In this document: piece by piece, positions 26,287-38,200 of the stretch | Layout: each line of letters starts with the position of its first letter | How positions within the stretch are numbered: the first letter of the stretch is position 1 | Source: Schaalia odontolytica | Lineage (GTDB): Bacteria > Actinomycetota > Actinomycetes > Actinomycetales > Actinomycetaceae | Length of the DNA: 64,000 bases | Assembly (NCBI RefSeq): GCF_002847525.1 | Contig: NZ_PKKM01000005.1 | Coordinates: 66,814-130,813 of the forward strand | Reading direction: 5' to 3' | Position numbers and translations under genes: made by a program | Notes under the pieces: model-generated | What the model was told of the DNA's origin: nothing | Database searches by the model: none | What the model saw: the letters and a program-made list of their open reading frames with translations, nothing else

Positions 26287-28470
26287 TCAGCGGACAGCCC
26301 CTCGCAGCAGCGCGAACAGAGAGGTCAGGCGCTCGTCCGTGGGCAGGTCCTCAATCGCGACTTCTTCCCCATCGGAATCGCACAGCGGCACGCACCAGTT
26401 CGGGTACTGGTCAGCACCCGTGCCCGGCATGTTCTGCGGGCGCACATCCCCGACCGCATCCACGAGGGAGGCGACGACCAGCTTCGACGGTGTCTTCGCG
26501 ACGTAACGGTACAGACCCTCGACGGTCTCACGCTCGCTGGGCTCCGCGCCGTCGATACAGCCGTACTCATGCAGTCGCGCGCCCACCTGTTCGAGTTCAA
26601 GGCGATCTCCGGCACGCACCGTCTCGATGTCGTCCGTCAGCAGGCCGAGCTCGGAACGCAGCGTCGTCTGGATGCCACGGATGTAGCCGAGCGTGGGCGG
26701 CAAGTCGTGGATGTTGACTGCGGCCAGAGCACGATCACGGTAGTGCTCGGGACGCAGCGGCCAGCCGCCACCCTCCTTTTCGAACCAGACGACGGAGGTA
26801 CCGAGAACACCACGGTCGCGCAGGTAATCACGCACCCACGGCTCCACGACGCCCAGATCCTCGCCGATGACGACGGCACCCGCACGCTGGGCCTCCAGCA
26901 GGATGACGCCCATCATGGCCTCGTGATCGTAGTACACGTACGTACCTTCGGTGGCAGCGCAACCGTCCGGGATCCACCAGAGGCGGAACATACCCAGGAT
27001 GTGGTCGATGCGCACCGCGCCTGCGTTCGCCAGCGCAGCGCGGACCATGTCACGCAGCGGCAGGTAGCCCGATTCAGCAAGGCTGCGCGGCGACCACGGC
27101 GGCTGCGACCAATTCTGGCCCTGCTGGGAGTAGACGTCCGGTGGGGCACCGACGCTCATGCCGCTGGCAAAGAGCTCCGGTCGACTCCACTTTTCGGAAC
27201 CGTAGCCATGCACGCCGACAGCCAGGTCGGCCATGATGCCGATCTCCATGCCGACCTCGCGCGCCACGTGCTGGGCATGCTCGAGCTGTTCGGCGGCGAC
27301 CCACTGGCACCACTGGTAGAAGTCAACGCGCTCGGCCAGCTCGAGGCGCTCAAGCTCGACGCGAGGCGCAGACGAACGAGCAAGGTCCTCGGGCAGCTCG
27401 ATCGTACCCTCGCGCTCGACGAGGGCGCACCACAGCGCATAGTTGGACAGCTCCGAACCGCCGCGCTCGATGAAGCGATCCAGCTGGCTCTGGCGATGGT
27501 AGGAACGCGGAGCGGCGAAGATGACCTCGAGGGCCTTGCGCTTGGCCTCCCACGAGCGATCACGGTCGATCAGGTCCTCACGGATGGCGAACTGGCGAGT
27601 CTCGTCGCGAAACAGCTCGATATCCTCACGCCAACCCTCGGGCATGGAGGCGTACTCCTCGATGCTCTCGGGACGAATGTAGATCGGGTTGAGCCAACGG
27701 CGCGACACCGGCAGGTAGGGAGAGTTCTCCAGCGGGGACACCGGCTGCGATGCGTGGACGGGGTTGATGAGCAGGAAATCGGCTCCCTTGTCCGCACACA
27801 CGGCAGCCAGGTCAGCCAGATCGGTGGCGTCACCAATGCCCCACGAGGAGGCCGAGCGCGTCGAGTACAACTGAGCGTTGACGCCCCACACGCGACGCGA
27901 GGACTCCAGGAGCGGCAGGGACAGCGTGTTCGGCACGATGATGAGGGTCGCGGACTCCACGTGTCCGCCCTCGACAGTCGCCACGAGACGGTGCCATCCG
28001 AGCGGCAGCCAGTGCGGCACGTCAAAGGTCGCACGTCCGACGAGCTCGCCGTCGATCATGCGCGGCGGAACGTAACGGTCCACTTGATCGCACGCGCCCT
28101 TACGACCGTCCTCCAGCACCCACTGGACGTTCACCCACGAGCCGTCCGGCACGTGCACCGGGAACATGTAGCCGCCACCCTGGCGGGCGACGATCGTCGG
28201 AGGCAGGGTACGACGCCATTCGCGCTCTTCGGTCAGGCGCAGAGCCTCGTGCACGTCCCCCACCGTGGAAGATTCGTCGAGGGGCAGTCCGAGGGCGCCC
28301 AGGACCTTCAGGAGAGTAGACGCGCTCACGCCCACCCAATTCCCGTACCAATCCCAGAATCCGGTGGCTACGCCATTAGCATCGGCGATACGGCGCAGCT
28401 CATCGATGTTGTCAGATGCGGGTGCGTGAATATCCACGAAAAAGCCTTCTACGTTGCGGGCTGATGACAC
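26287..28470 (-). CDS. malQ: 4-alpha-glucanotransferase (amylomaltase, GH77)
   Basis: 727-residue cytosolic enzyme that transfers glucan units between maltodextrins. The long N-terminal extension (about 200 residues, beta-rich) is typical of actinobacterial MalQ. The GH77 core has WGIGDATDLADLAAVCADKG, DFLLINPVHASQP, the nucleophile region GIMADLAVGVHGYGSE, VRIDHILGMFRLWW and VVIGEDLGVVEPWV with the acid Glu. The start is a GTG with no ribosome site but with TAGTAT (28476-28481) 5 nt upstream, suggesting a leaderless message that begins inside the end of the EIIB gene. Its neighbours suggest a role in using glucose polymers or maltose taken up by the PTS. Confidence 0.95.
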   Translation of the reverse strand: MSSARNVEGFFVDIHAPASDNIDELRRIADANGVATGFWDWYGNWVGVSASTLLKVLGALGLPLDESSTVGDVHEALRLTEEREWRRTLPPTIVARQGGGYMFPVHVPDGSWVNVQWVLEDGRKGACDQVDRYVPPRMIDGELVGRATFDVPHWLPLGWHRLVATVEGGHVESATLIIVPNTLSLPLLESSRRVWGVNAQLYSTRSASSWGIGDATDLADLAAVCADKGADFLLINPVHASQPVSPLENSPYLPVSRRWLNPIYIRPESIEEYASMPEGWREDIELFRDETRQFAIREDLIDRDRSWEAKRKALEVIFAAPRSYHRQSQLDRFIERGGSELSNYALWCALVEREGTIELPEDLARSSAPRVELERLELAERVDFYQWCQWVAAEQLEHAQHVAREVGMEIGIMADLAVGVHGYGSEKWSRPELFASGMSVGAPPDVYSQQGQNWSQPPWSPRSLAESGYLPLRDMVRAALANAGAVRIDHILGMFRLWWIPDGCAATEGTYVYYDHEAMMGVILLEAQRAGAVVIGEDLGVVEPWVRDYLRDRGVLGTSVVWFEKEGGGWPLRPEHYRDRALAAVNIHDLPPTLGYIRGIQTTLRSELGLLTDDIETVRAGDRLELEQVGARLHEYGCIDGAEPSERETVEGLYRYVAKTPSKLVVASLVDAVGDVRPQNMPGTGADQYPNWCVPLCDSDGEEVAIEDLPTDERLTSLFALLRGAVR

Positions 28471-28478
28471 TCTAAATA

Positions 28479-28763
28479 CTAAGCGTGGACGCGCTGCGAC
28501 AAAGACTCCGCAGGCGTGTCATGGGCCACGCTCTCAAGGATTGAGATCATTGCAGCAGCCACATCATCGGACTGAGCTCCGCACACGATCTGAACAACGT
28601 CGCCGGAACGCACGACGGCCAATACGCCGTCCACGCGCAGCGCGGCCTCATCGACGTCTCGCTGAGATTTCACCTGAACACGGATACGCATTGTGCAGGG
28701 TTCAACCTCGACGATATTGAGGTGTCCACCCAGCGCGTCGATGAGCGTTTGTTCAATCGCCAT
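28479..28763 (-). CDS. second stand-alone PTS EIIB-like protein
   Basis: 94-residue EIIB of the glucose family. The active-site region reads NIVEVEPCTMRIRVQV, with Cys23 in the same position as in the EIIB at 25513 but with a diverged surrounding (PCT in place of ACI). The C-terminal 20 residues form an extra helix. AAGGGG precedes the ATG by 5 nt. A promoter with -10 TAGTAT (28807-28812) lies inside the inverted repeat at 28803-28819. malQ follows after 8 bp. It could serve a different EIIC or act as a regulatory phospho-relay protein. Confidence 0.87.
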   Translation of the reverse strand: MAIEQTLIDALGGHLNIVEVEPCTMRIRVQVKSQRDVDEAALRVDGVLAVVRSGDVVQIVCGAQSDDVAAAMISILESVAHDTPAESLSQRVHA

Positions 28764-28802
28764 CGGAGCCCCTTTCGCGCCGTCGGAAGTTTGCGATTCG
28801 TA

Positions 28803-28819
28803 TCACATACTAAATGTGA
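28803..28819. promoter_or_regulatory. inverted repeat TCACAT-ACTAA-ATGTGA over the EIIB/malQ promoter
   Basis: Perfect 6-bp arms around 5 bp. The minus-strand -10 box TAGTAT (28807-28812) lies inside it, so a bound protein would occlude the promoter. The start codon is 40 bp downstream. Confidence 0.5.
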
Positions 28820-28988
28820 CCTGCGCAAAAGGCAAGTGGGATCCACAACATGACCAATTCAGGAGCGAACGACCACTGACAGGAGCGCATCCCATAACGC
28901 AGGGCTACAATCCAACGCTCTGTCAAACTACTGGCTCACACTAGCGAGCACCCCGCCATGATCCGACATGCCGAGTCGCCGATAGACA

Positions 28989-29028
28989 GCGTGAGGGGGA
29001 GGACCACCAGGCCCTCCCCCTCATACGC
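28989..29028 (-). terminator. terminator of ettA
   Basis: Hairpin with GTGAGGGGGAGG and CCTCCCCCTCA(T) arms directly after the ettA stop at 29035. The region 28820-28988 upstream of it shows no further gene. Confidence 0.75.
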
Positions 29029-29034
29029 TACGAA

Positions 29035-30717
29035 TCAGTCGCGCGTCAGCTTGCGGTGCGTCACGCGGTGAGGATTCGCGGCAGCCTCGCCCAAGCGGGC
29101 CACCTTGTTCTTCTCGTACGCCTCGAAGTTGCCTTCGAACCAGTACCAGTTATCGGGCGCCTCTTCAGTGCCCTCCCACGCGAGAATGTGGGTGGCGACG
29201 CGGTCAAGGAACCAGCGGTCGTGGGTCACGACGACGGCGCAGCCGGGGAACGCCAGGAGGGCGTTTTCCAGCGAACCGAGCGTCTCGACGTCGAGGTCGT
29301 TGGTCGGCTCATCCAGCAGGAGGAGGTTGCCACCCTGCTTGAGGGTGAGAGCCAGGTTCAGACGGTTGCGCTCACCACCGGACAGGACACCGGCAGGCTT
29401 CTGCTGGTCCGGCCCCTTGAAACCAAAGGCGGAGACGTAGGCGCGCGAAGGCATTTCCACGTTGCCCACCTGGATGAAGTCCAGGCCGTCCGAGACAACC
29501 TCCCACAGGGTCTTGTCCGGGTCGATGCCGGCGCGCGACTGGTCGACGTAGCTGATCTTGACGGTCTCGCCGATCGTCAGCTCGCCGCCGTCGAGAGGCT
29601 CGAGACCGACGATCGTCTTGAACAGGGTGGTCTTACCGACGCCGTTCGGGCCGATGACGCCGACGATGCCGTTACGCGGCAGCGAGAAGGACAGACCATT
29701 GATGAGCGAGCGGTCGCCAAAGCCCTTTTGCAGATCCTTCGCCTCGATGACGACGCTACCCAGGCGCGGACCCGGCGGAATCTGAATTTCCTCGAAGTCG
29801 AGCTTGCGGGTGCGCTCGGCCTCGGCGGCCATCTCCTCGTAGCGGGCCAGACGGGCCTTCGACTTGGCCTGGCGGCCCTTCGCGTTAGAGCGAACCCACT
29901 CGAGTTCTTCCTTCAGACGCTTGGCCAGCTTGGCGTCCTTCTGCCCCTGGACGGACAGGCGCTTTTCCTTCGTCTCCAGGTAGGTGGAGTAGTTGCCCTC
30001 GTAGGGGTAGAGGTGACCGCGGTCAACCTCGGCGATCCAGCCGGCGACGTGATCAAGGAAGTAACGGTCGTGGGTGACAGCGATGACCGCGCCCGGGTAG
30101 GACGCAAGGTGCTTTTCGAGCCAGAGCACACTCTCGGCGTCAAGGTGGTTGGTGGGCTCATCAAGCAGGAGCAGGTCGGGCGCCTCGATCAGGAGCTTGC
30201 ACAGCGCGACTCGGCGGCGTTCACCACCGGAGAGGACGGACACAGGCTGGTCCGGGGGCGGGCAACGCAGGGCATCCATGGCCTGGTCGAGCTGCGAGTC
30301 AATATCCCACGCATTGGCGGCGTCGATTTCCGTCTGCAGCTTACCCATTTCCTCCATGAGCGCGTCGAAGTCCGCATCGGGGTTCGCCATCTCCTCGGAG
30401 ATCTCATTGAAGCGCGCGAGCTTAGCGAAAATATCGGCAGCGCCCATACGAACGTTCTCAATGACGGTCTTCGTGTCATCAAGGACCGGTTCCTGCATGA
30501 GGATGCCGACCGAATATCCGGGGGTCAGACGGGCCTCGCCATTGCTGGGTTCATCCAGGCCAGCCATGATCTTCAGGATCGAGGACTTACCGGCACCATT
30601 GGGGCCGACCATACCGATCTTGGCGCCCGGGAAGAAGCTCATGGTGACATCGTCGAGGATGACCTTGTCACCAATGGCCTTGCGAGCCTTGATCATCTGA
30701 TAAATAAACTCCGCCAC
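29035..30717 (-). CDS. ettA: energy-dependent translational throttle protein EttA (ABC-F)
   Basis: 560-residue cytosolic ABC-F ATPase that binds the ribosomal E site and gates entry into the elongation cycle according to the ATP/ADP ratio. Two ABC domains: Walker A GMVGPNGAGKSS and GVIGPNGVGKTT, signatures LSGGERRRVALC and LSGGERNRLNL, and Walker B LLLLDEPTNHLD and LLLLDEPTNDLD. Between them lies a charged linker with KSKARLARYEEM, and the arm region is present, as in EttA rather than antibiotic-resistance ABC-F proteins. The GTG start has GGAG upstream. It is divergent from the fatty-acid operon. Confidence 0.96.
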   Translation of the reverse strand: MAEFIYQMIKARKAIGDKVILDDVTMSFFPGAKIGMVGPNGAGKSSILKIMAGLDEPSNGEARLTPGYSVGILMQEPVLDDTKTVIENVRMGAADIFAKLARFNEISEEMANPDADFDALMEEMGKLQTEIDAANAWDIDSQLDQAMDALRCPPPDQPVSVLSGGERRRVALCKLLIEAPDLLLLDEPTNHLDAESVLWLEKHLASYPGAVIAVTHDRYFLDHVAGWIAEVDRGHLYPYEGNYSTYLETKEKRLSVQGQKDAKLAKRLKEELEWVRSNAKGRQAKSKARLARYEEMAAEAERTRKLDFEEIQIPPGPRLGSVVIEAKDLQKGFGDRSLINGLSFSLPRNGIVGVIGPNGVGKTTLFKTIVGLEPLDGGELTIGETVKISYVDQSRAGIDPDKTLWEVVSDGLDFIQVGNVEMPSRAYVSAFGFKGPDQQKPAGVLSGGERNRLNLALTLKQGGNLLLLDEPTNDLDVETLGSLENALLAFPGCAVVVTHDRWFLDRVATHILAWEGTEEAPDNWYWFEGNFEAYEKNKVARLGEAAANPHRVTHRKLTRD

Positions 30718-31035
30718 GTTACTCCGTTCGGGTGGTTTGGGGCGCGCCCTCGCGCGCGTGTTCCCCCCTATGGTACCGACCCCGCACGGGCCAGTGAGCC
30801 ACCCAGCGGGGCGCAGGGGTCGGTGATCCTCATCTCAGCGTCTTTTGTCGGGATTTCCCCGCTCCCGCTCCTCACAAGGGTTCCACGTTGGTTACGGATC
30901 CGTAGTGATTTGCCAGAAACTGTTCCAATTTTTTAAGAAACGCATGCGTAGGTTTGATTTTTGAGACAAACTTTGAAGTACTCGGGGAGGATTATCTCCC
31001 CTGTCAAACACGAGGAAGACCCGACAGGAGGTGGC
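30718..31035. promoter_or_regulatory. 318-bp intergenic region with divergent promoters of ettA and the birA-acc-fas operon
   Basis: No gene is visible. The left part is GC-rich and has a 9-bp inverted repeat (ACCGACCCC near 30777 and GGGGTCGGT near 30823). The right part is AT-rich and bears the 12-bp palindrome TACGGATCCGTA (30893-30904), a possible -35 TTGCCA at about 30910, and a small hairpin GGGGAG/CTCCCC near 30979-30997. The palindrome is a candidate operator for fatty-acid control. Confidence 0.5.
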
Positions 31036-31906
31036 ATGCAACGCGCAACACGCATTCCCATTGCGGGCGTTCATTCCCCCGTCTATTACGTCAGCGACAC
31101 GTCCTCCACCCTCGATCTCGCAGCTTCCCTCCTCGCCGACACGACGACGGCCACTCCCCACTTGACAACGATCATCGCCGATCGTCAGAGCGCGGGCCGC
31201 GGCCGCCTCGGGCGCACGTGGACAACCCCGGATGGTCAGGCCCTCCTCGCCTCCACCATCGTTTCCCTCCCCACCTCGTTTCCCACTGAGATGCTCGGCT
31301 GGCTCGTACACGCGTGTGCGCTCTCCGTGCGCGACGCACTCTCCCCTCGTCTCTCCCCCCTCAGCCACAGCGTTTCTCTCAAGTGGCCCAACGACGTGCT
31401 CGTCGACGGAGCACGCAAAATCTGCGGCATCCTCGCCCAGCTCGCCCCGGCCTCGTCCCCGTTTACGACGAGCGCGATTCTCGGCTACGGCATCAACATC
31501 GCCCAGGACTCCGATCACCTCGCGACCCCGCAGGCCACCTCCCTGTTCGCCGAGGGCGACGCCGAGGCCGGAGCTGATCCCACCTCCGTCTCCCACACCC
31601 TGCTTGCCCAGATCCTTACCGGACTCGACTCTCGCATCCGAGGCCTCGTCACCCATGGAAACGCGCGCGACTGCGGGCTGGCTGACGAGGCCGCGAACGC
31701 ATTGCCGCTCCTGGGGACGCGCATCGCGCTCGCGAAACCGACGGATCCAAATGGTCACCCGGCGATGGAAGGCGTTGCCCTGGGGCTAAGCCCGACCGGC
31801 TCGCTCCTCGTGCGCACGGACGATGGCCGCACTCACGACATTAACGCCGGAGATGTCCTGGCAACCGGACTACCTCTGACAACCGTTCACGACACCAAGG
31901 AGAAGC

Positions 31907-31920
<14 letters not shown>
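31036..31920 (+). CDS. birA: biotin--[acetyl-CoA carboxylase] ligase (no HTH domain)
   Basis: 294-residue enzyme that activates biotin as biotinyl-AMP and attaches it to the carboxylase. The biotin/ATP site is visible as RQSAGRGRLGRTWTTP, SLKWPNDVLVDGARKICGIL and GYGINI. The short C-terminal SH3-like domain ends at the stop. There is no N-terminal helix-turn-helix, so this is a monofunctional ligase and not the biotin repressor. ACAGGAGG lies about 5 nt upstream of the ATG at 31036. The end overlaps the start of the carboxylase alpha gene by 14 bp, so enzyme and substrate are made together. Confidence 0.94.
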
Positions 31921-33696
<1,776 letters not shown>

Positions 33697-33700
<4 letters not shown>

Positions 33701-35253
33701 GCACCCCCAGCCCGCTCACGCGTGACGGGTTCATTCAGGCCCAGGACGCGATCGCTCAGGCCGCCGAAGAGAAGGCCGCCCAGCGCCAGCACGCGAAAAA
33801 GAAGCTGACGGCGCGCGAGCGTCTGTCTCTCTTCTTTGACGACGGCGTGTGGCACGAGGTCGGTCAGTTCATCGGTGGTTCTGTGCGCGAAGGTCGTATC
33901 GGTTCAGCTGTGGCCGCCGGTTACGGTCGCGTGCAGGGGCGGATGGTCGCCGCCTACGCGCAGGACTTCTCGGTGCTCGGTGGCACCCTGGGCAAGGTCG
34001 AAGGCGATAAGATCGTCGACCTCATCGACCGGGGCATCCGCATGCGCATTCCGATCGTCGGTATTCAGGATTCGGGCGGCGCCCGCATCCAGGAGGGCGT
34101 CGTCGCACTTGCCCAGTACGGCCGCATCTTCAAGAAGACGTGCGAGGCCTCGGGCCTGGTTCCCCAGATTTCGATCATCCTGGGACCCTGCGCCGGTGGT
34201 GCCGTGTACCAGCCGGCCCTCACCGACTTCATCGTCATGACGCGCGAGAACTCGCATATGTTCGTGACCGGTCCGGACGTCGTCGCGGCGACGACCGGCG
34301 AGAAGGTGACGCTCGACGAGCTCGGCGGCGCGACGATCCACAACTTCCAGTCCGGCGTCGCCCACCACATGGCCGACACGGAGGAAGAGGCGATTGACTA
34401 CGTGCGATCCCTGCTGGACTACCTGCCCTCCTCGTGCGAGGTCGCTCCCCCCAAATACGAATACATTCCCAATCCCGAGGACGAGGCTGCGGCCCGCGCG
34501 GTCGCCGACCTGGTGCCGACGTCGGCGCGTCAGCCCTACGACGTGCGCGACGTGGTGCGTTCGCTCGTCGACCACGGTGAGTACGTGGAGATTCAGGACC
34601 TGTTCGCTCCCAACGTGACGATCGGTTTCGCGTGCGTCGATGGCCAGTCGGTGGGCATCGTGGCAAACCAGCCGATGAACGATGCGGGCACGCTCGACGT
34701 GGATGCCTCGGAGAAGGCGGCACGCTTCGTGCGTTTCTGCGACGCCTTCGGCCTGCCGATCGTCACCTTCGTGGACGTTCCCGGCTACCGTCCGGGCACC
34801 GAGCAGGAGCAGGCGGGCATTATCCGCCGCGGCGCGAAGGTGATCGTCGCCTACGCGAACGCGACCGTGCCGATGGTGACCGTCATCCTGCGTAAGGCCT
34901 ACGGCGGTGCCTACATCGTCATGGGTTCGAAGTCGATCGGCGCGGACCTTGCGTTCGCGTGGCCCGACGCTCAGATCGCCGTCATGGGCGCGGAGGGCGC
35001 GGCGTCGATCATGTACCGCCGCGAGCTTGCTGCCGCCCGCGAGAACGGGACCTTCGAGGAAACGAAGGCCGAGCTTGTGGCCCGCTACGAGGAGGAGACC
35101 GTCAACCCCGAGGTCTCCGTGTCCTCGGGCCAACTCGACGGCATCATCGCTCCCGCCGATACCCGCCAGACCATCATCGATTCCCTGCATCTGCTGGCCA
35201 CGAAGGACCAGCGTGCACCCCACGTGAAGCGTCACGACAACGGCCCCCTGTGA
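33697..35253 (+). CDS. acyl-CoA carboxylase beta subunit (carboxyltransferase)
   Basis: 518-residue carboxyltransferase moving CO2 from biotin to acetyl- or propionyl-CoA. Two crotonase-type halves: GIQDSGGARIQEGVVAL and LGPCAGGAVYQPALTDF in the first, VDVPGYRPGTEQEQAGIIR and KAYGGAYIVMGSKSIGADL in the second, giving the two oxyanion holes. GAGGAGG lies about 5 nt before the ATG, which overlaps the alpha subunit stop by 4 bp. It is the second half of the malonyl-CoA-forming complex in the fatty-acid operon. Confidence 0.95.
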
Positions 35254-35297
35254 CCGGCGTCGTTTGAGAAGAATTGTCCCCGAAGGAAAGTAAGAAA

Positions 35298-38200
35298 ATG
35301 TCGTTTGTGTCCTCTCTGAATGAGACCCCCTACGCGCTGACTTTCGCCGGTCAGGCCACCCCGTGGCGCACCGCCCTGGACGAGATTGCTCGCGATCCCG
35401 AGATCGCCGAGATCGTCGCCGGCGTCATCAAGGCCTCGGATCAGGTGCTCTCCCCCGTGCGCCGCTCGCTGGCCACCCAGTCGGTTGCTTCCCTCCCCTT
35501 CGAGCTGCCCGCCGCCCCCGAGTCTGCGGCCGTGACCCGCGACGTGGCCGGCCCGGACGAGGCCGCCCTGTCGGTTCCCGGTATCGTCGCCGCCCAGCTC
35601 GGTGCGCTCATCGATCTGACGCGCGCCGGCTTGAACATCGTCGCCAACCAGCCCACCGCGTTTGAGGGTCACTCCCAGGGCGTGCTCGGCGTGGAGATCG
35701 CCCGCGCGTGGATCGCCGGGGACGAGGCCCGGGCTGCCTCCGTGTTCGCGCTCGCTCGTCTGATCGGCGCGGCCGCCGCTCGTATTACGCGCCGCGCTCG
35801 CGCCCCGCACGCCGGCGACGCGACCTACATGGTGTCCGTGCGCGGCGTGTCCGACGCGCTCCTCGGACGCATCATCGAGTCCCTGCCGTCGACCTCGCAC
35901 CCGCTGTCGATCGCACTGCGTAACGACACCGACACCCACGTCGTCTCGGGTGCCCCCAACGACCTGGCGTCTCTCGTTGCGGCCATCGAGCGAGCCGCCG
36001 CCAAGGACAAGGCAGCGCACGACGCCCACGAGCGCGGCGGCCGCCCGCTGAGCCCCGTGTGTGAGTACCTGCCTGTCTACGTACCGTTCCACTCCCCCAT
36101 GCTCGCCGACGCCCTCGCCCTCGTGGACGAGTGGGCCGCCCAGTGCGGTATCGACGCCGAGCTGGCCCACTCCCTGGGCGCCGCTGTGCTCACCACGCCC
36201 GTGGACTGGCCCTCGCAGATCAGCGCCGCCGCCGAATCCGGCGCGACCTGGATCATCGACATGGGCCCGGGCGCCACGACGGTTCGCATGACCCGCGCCC
36301 TCGTCGAGGGCACTGGCGTTGGCGTCGTTGCCGCAGGCACCGCCTCCGACCGCGACAAGGCCGCGACCCCCGGGTGGGCCCCCGAGCCCGGCACCGACTG
36401 GTCGCACCTGCGCCCCAGCCTCGTGACCCTGCCCGACGGCAAGACCGTCGTTGACACCGCCTTCTCGCGCCTGACCGGCCGCTCCCCCGTCCTCCTGGCC
36501 GGCATGACGCCCACGACCGTCGATCCCGAAATCGTCGCGGCCGCCGCGAACGCCGGCTTCTGGGCCGAAATGGCCGGTGGCGGCCAGGTCACCGAAGAGG
36601 TGTACAACGAGAACCTGGCGGGCCTGCGCGCCCAGCTGCGCCCCGGCCACACCGCCGAGTTCAACTCCATGTTCCTGGACCGCTACCTGTGGAACCTCCA
36701 GTTCGGCCAGGCTCGCATCGTGTCGCGTTCGCGCGCGTCCGGCGCCCCCATCGACGGCGTCGTCATCTCCGCGGGCATCCCCGAACAGGACGAGGCCCTG
36801 GCTCTCATCGAGCAGCTGCGCGCCGACGGCTTCCCCTACGTGGCCTTCAAGCCCGGCACGGTCGACCAGATCCGTAAGGTCATCGCTATCGCCCGCGAGG
36901 CCGATCCGATCAAGGTCATCGTCCAGGTCGAGGACGGCCACTCCGGCGGCCACCACTCCTGGGAGGACCTGTCCGACCTCCTGCTGGCCACCTACGCCCA
37001 GCTGCGCGCCCAGTCCAACATCGTCCTGACCGTGGGCGGTGGCATCGGTACGCCGGAGCGCGCCGCTGACTTCCTCACCGGCGACTGGTCCGCTCGTTAC
37101 GGCCGCCCGCCGATGCCCGTCGACGGCGTCCTCGTGGGCACCGCCGCGATGACCACGAAGGAAGCGCACACCACCAAGGCGGTCAAGGAACTCCTCGTCG
37201 CCACGCCCGGTGTGCCGGACAACGACGAGCTGGGCGGCTGGGTCGGCGAGGGCGTCACCCGCGGCGGCATGACCTCCGGCCTGTCCCACCTGCGCGCCGA
37301 CATGCACGAGGTCTCCAACGCAGCGGCTGCAGCCGCGCGCATCATCGCCGAGATCGGCTCTGACGGCGCCCAGGTGCGCGCCCGCAAGGACGAGATCGTC
37401 GAGATCCTCTCCCACACGGCCAAGCCCTACTTCGGTGATCTCGAAGAGATGACCTACGAGGCCTGGGTGCGTCGCTTCGCCGACCTGTCCTACCCGTGGG
37501 TCGATCCCACGTGGCAGATCCGCTACCACGACCTCCTCCAGCGCGTCGAGGCGCGTCTGGCCCCCGTGGATCACGGTGAGGTCGAAACCCTGTTCCCGAC
37601 CGTCGAGGACGTCGCCGACGCGCACGCCGCGGCCGACCGCCTGATGGCCGCCTACCCGAACGCCGCGACCACGCACGTCACCCCCATCGACGCCGCCTGG
37701 TTCCCGGCCCTGTGCCGCTCCTACCCCAAGCCGATGCCCTTCGTTCCGATCCTGGACGACGACCTCATCCGCTGGTGGGGCCAGGACTGCCTGTGGCAGG
37801 CACAGGACGAGCGCTACACCGCCGACCAGGTCCGCATCATCCCCGGCCCCGTCTCCGTGGCCGGCATTGACCGCGTCGACGAGCCCGTCGGCTCTCTGCT
37901 GGGCCGCTTCGAGGCCGCCGCAGCCGAGCGCCTCGCCGCCTCGGGTGCCGTCGCGACCCCCGTCGCCTCGCGTCTGGGTAACGGCAAGCCCTCCGCCACC
38001 CGCGAGGAATGGCTGCGCAAGGTCCCCTTCATCTCGTGGACCGGCCACCTCATGACCAACCCGGCCTCCATCCTCGACGAGGATCGCGTGTCCCTGAACC
38101 CGACCGACACCGGCGTGGACATGGTCATCCACCTCGACACTGCGTGGGATAACGACCCGCGCGGCGCCGAGAAGCACGCGGTGCGCGAGCTGGTCTTCCC

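Noticed and set aside
26569-28464. 631-codon plus frame opposite malQ
   Set aside because: Antisense shadow of a gene with full GH77 motifs.
29056-30936. 626-codon plus frame opposite ettA
   Set aside because: Antisense shadow of a clear ABC-F gene and runs into the intergenic region.
30961-31035. Longer N terminus for BirA including a possible DNA-binding domain
   Set aside because: Only 25 residues without helix-turn-helix features, and the AGGAGG site points to the ATG at 31036.
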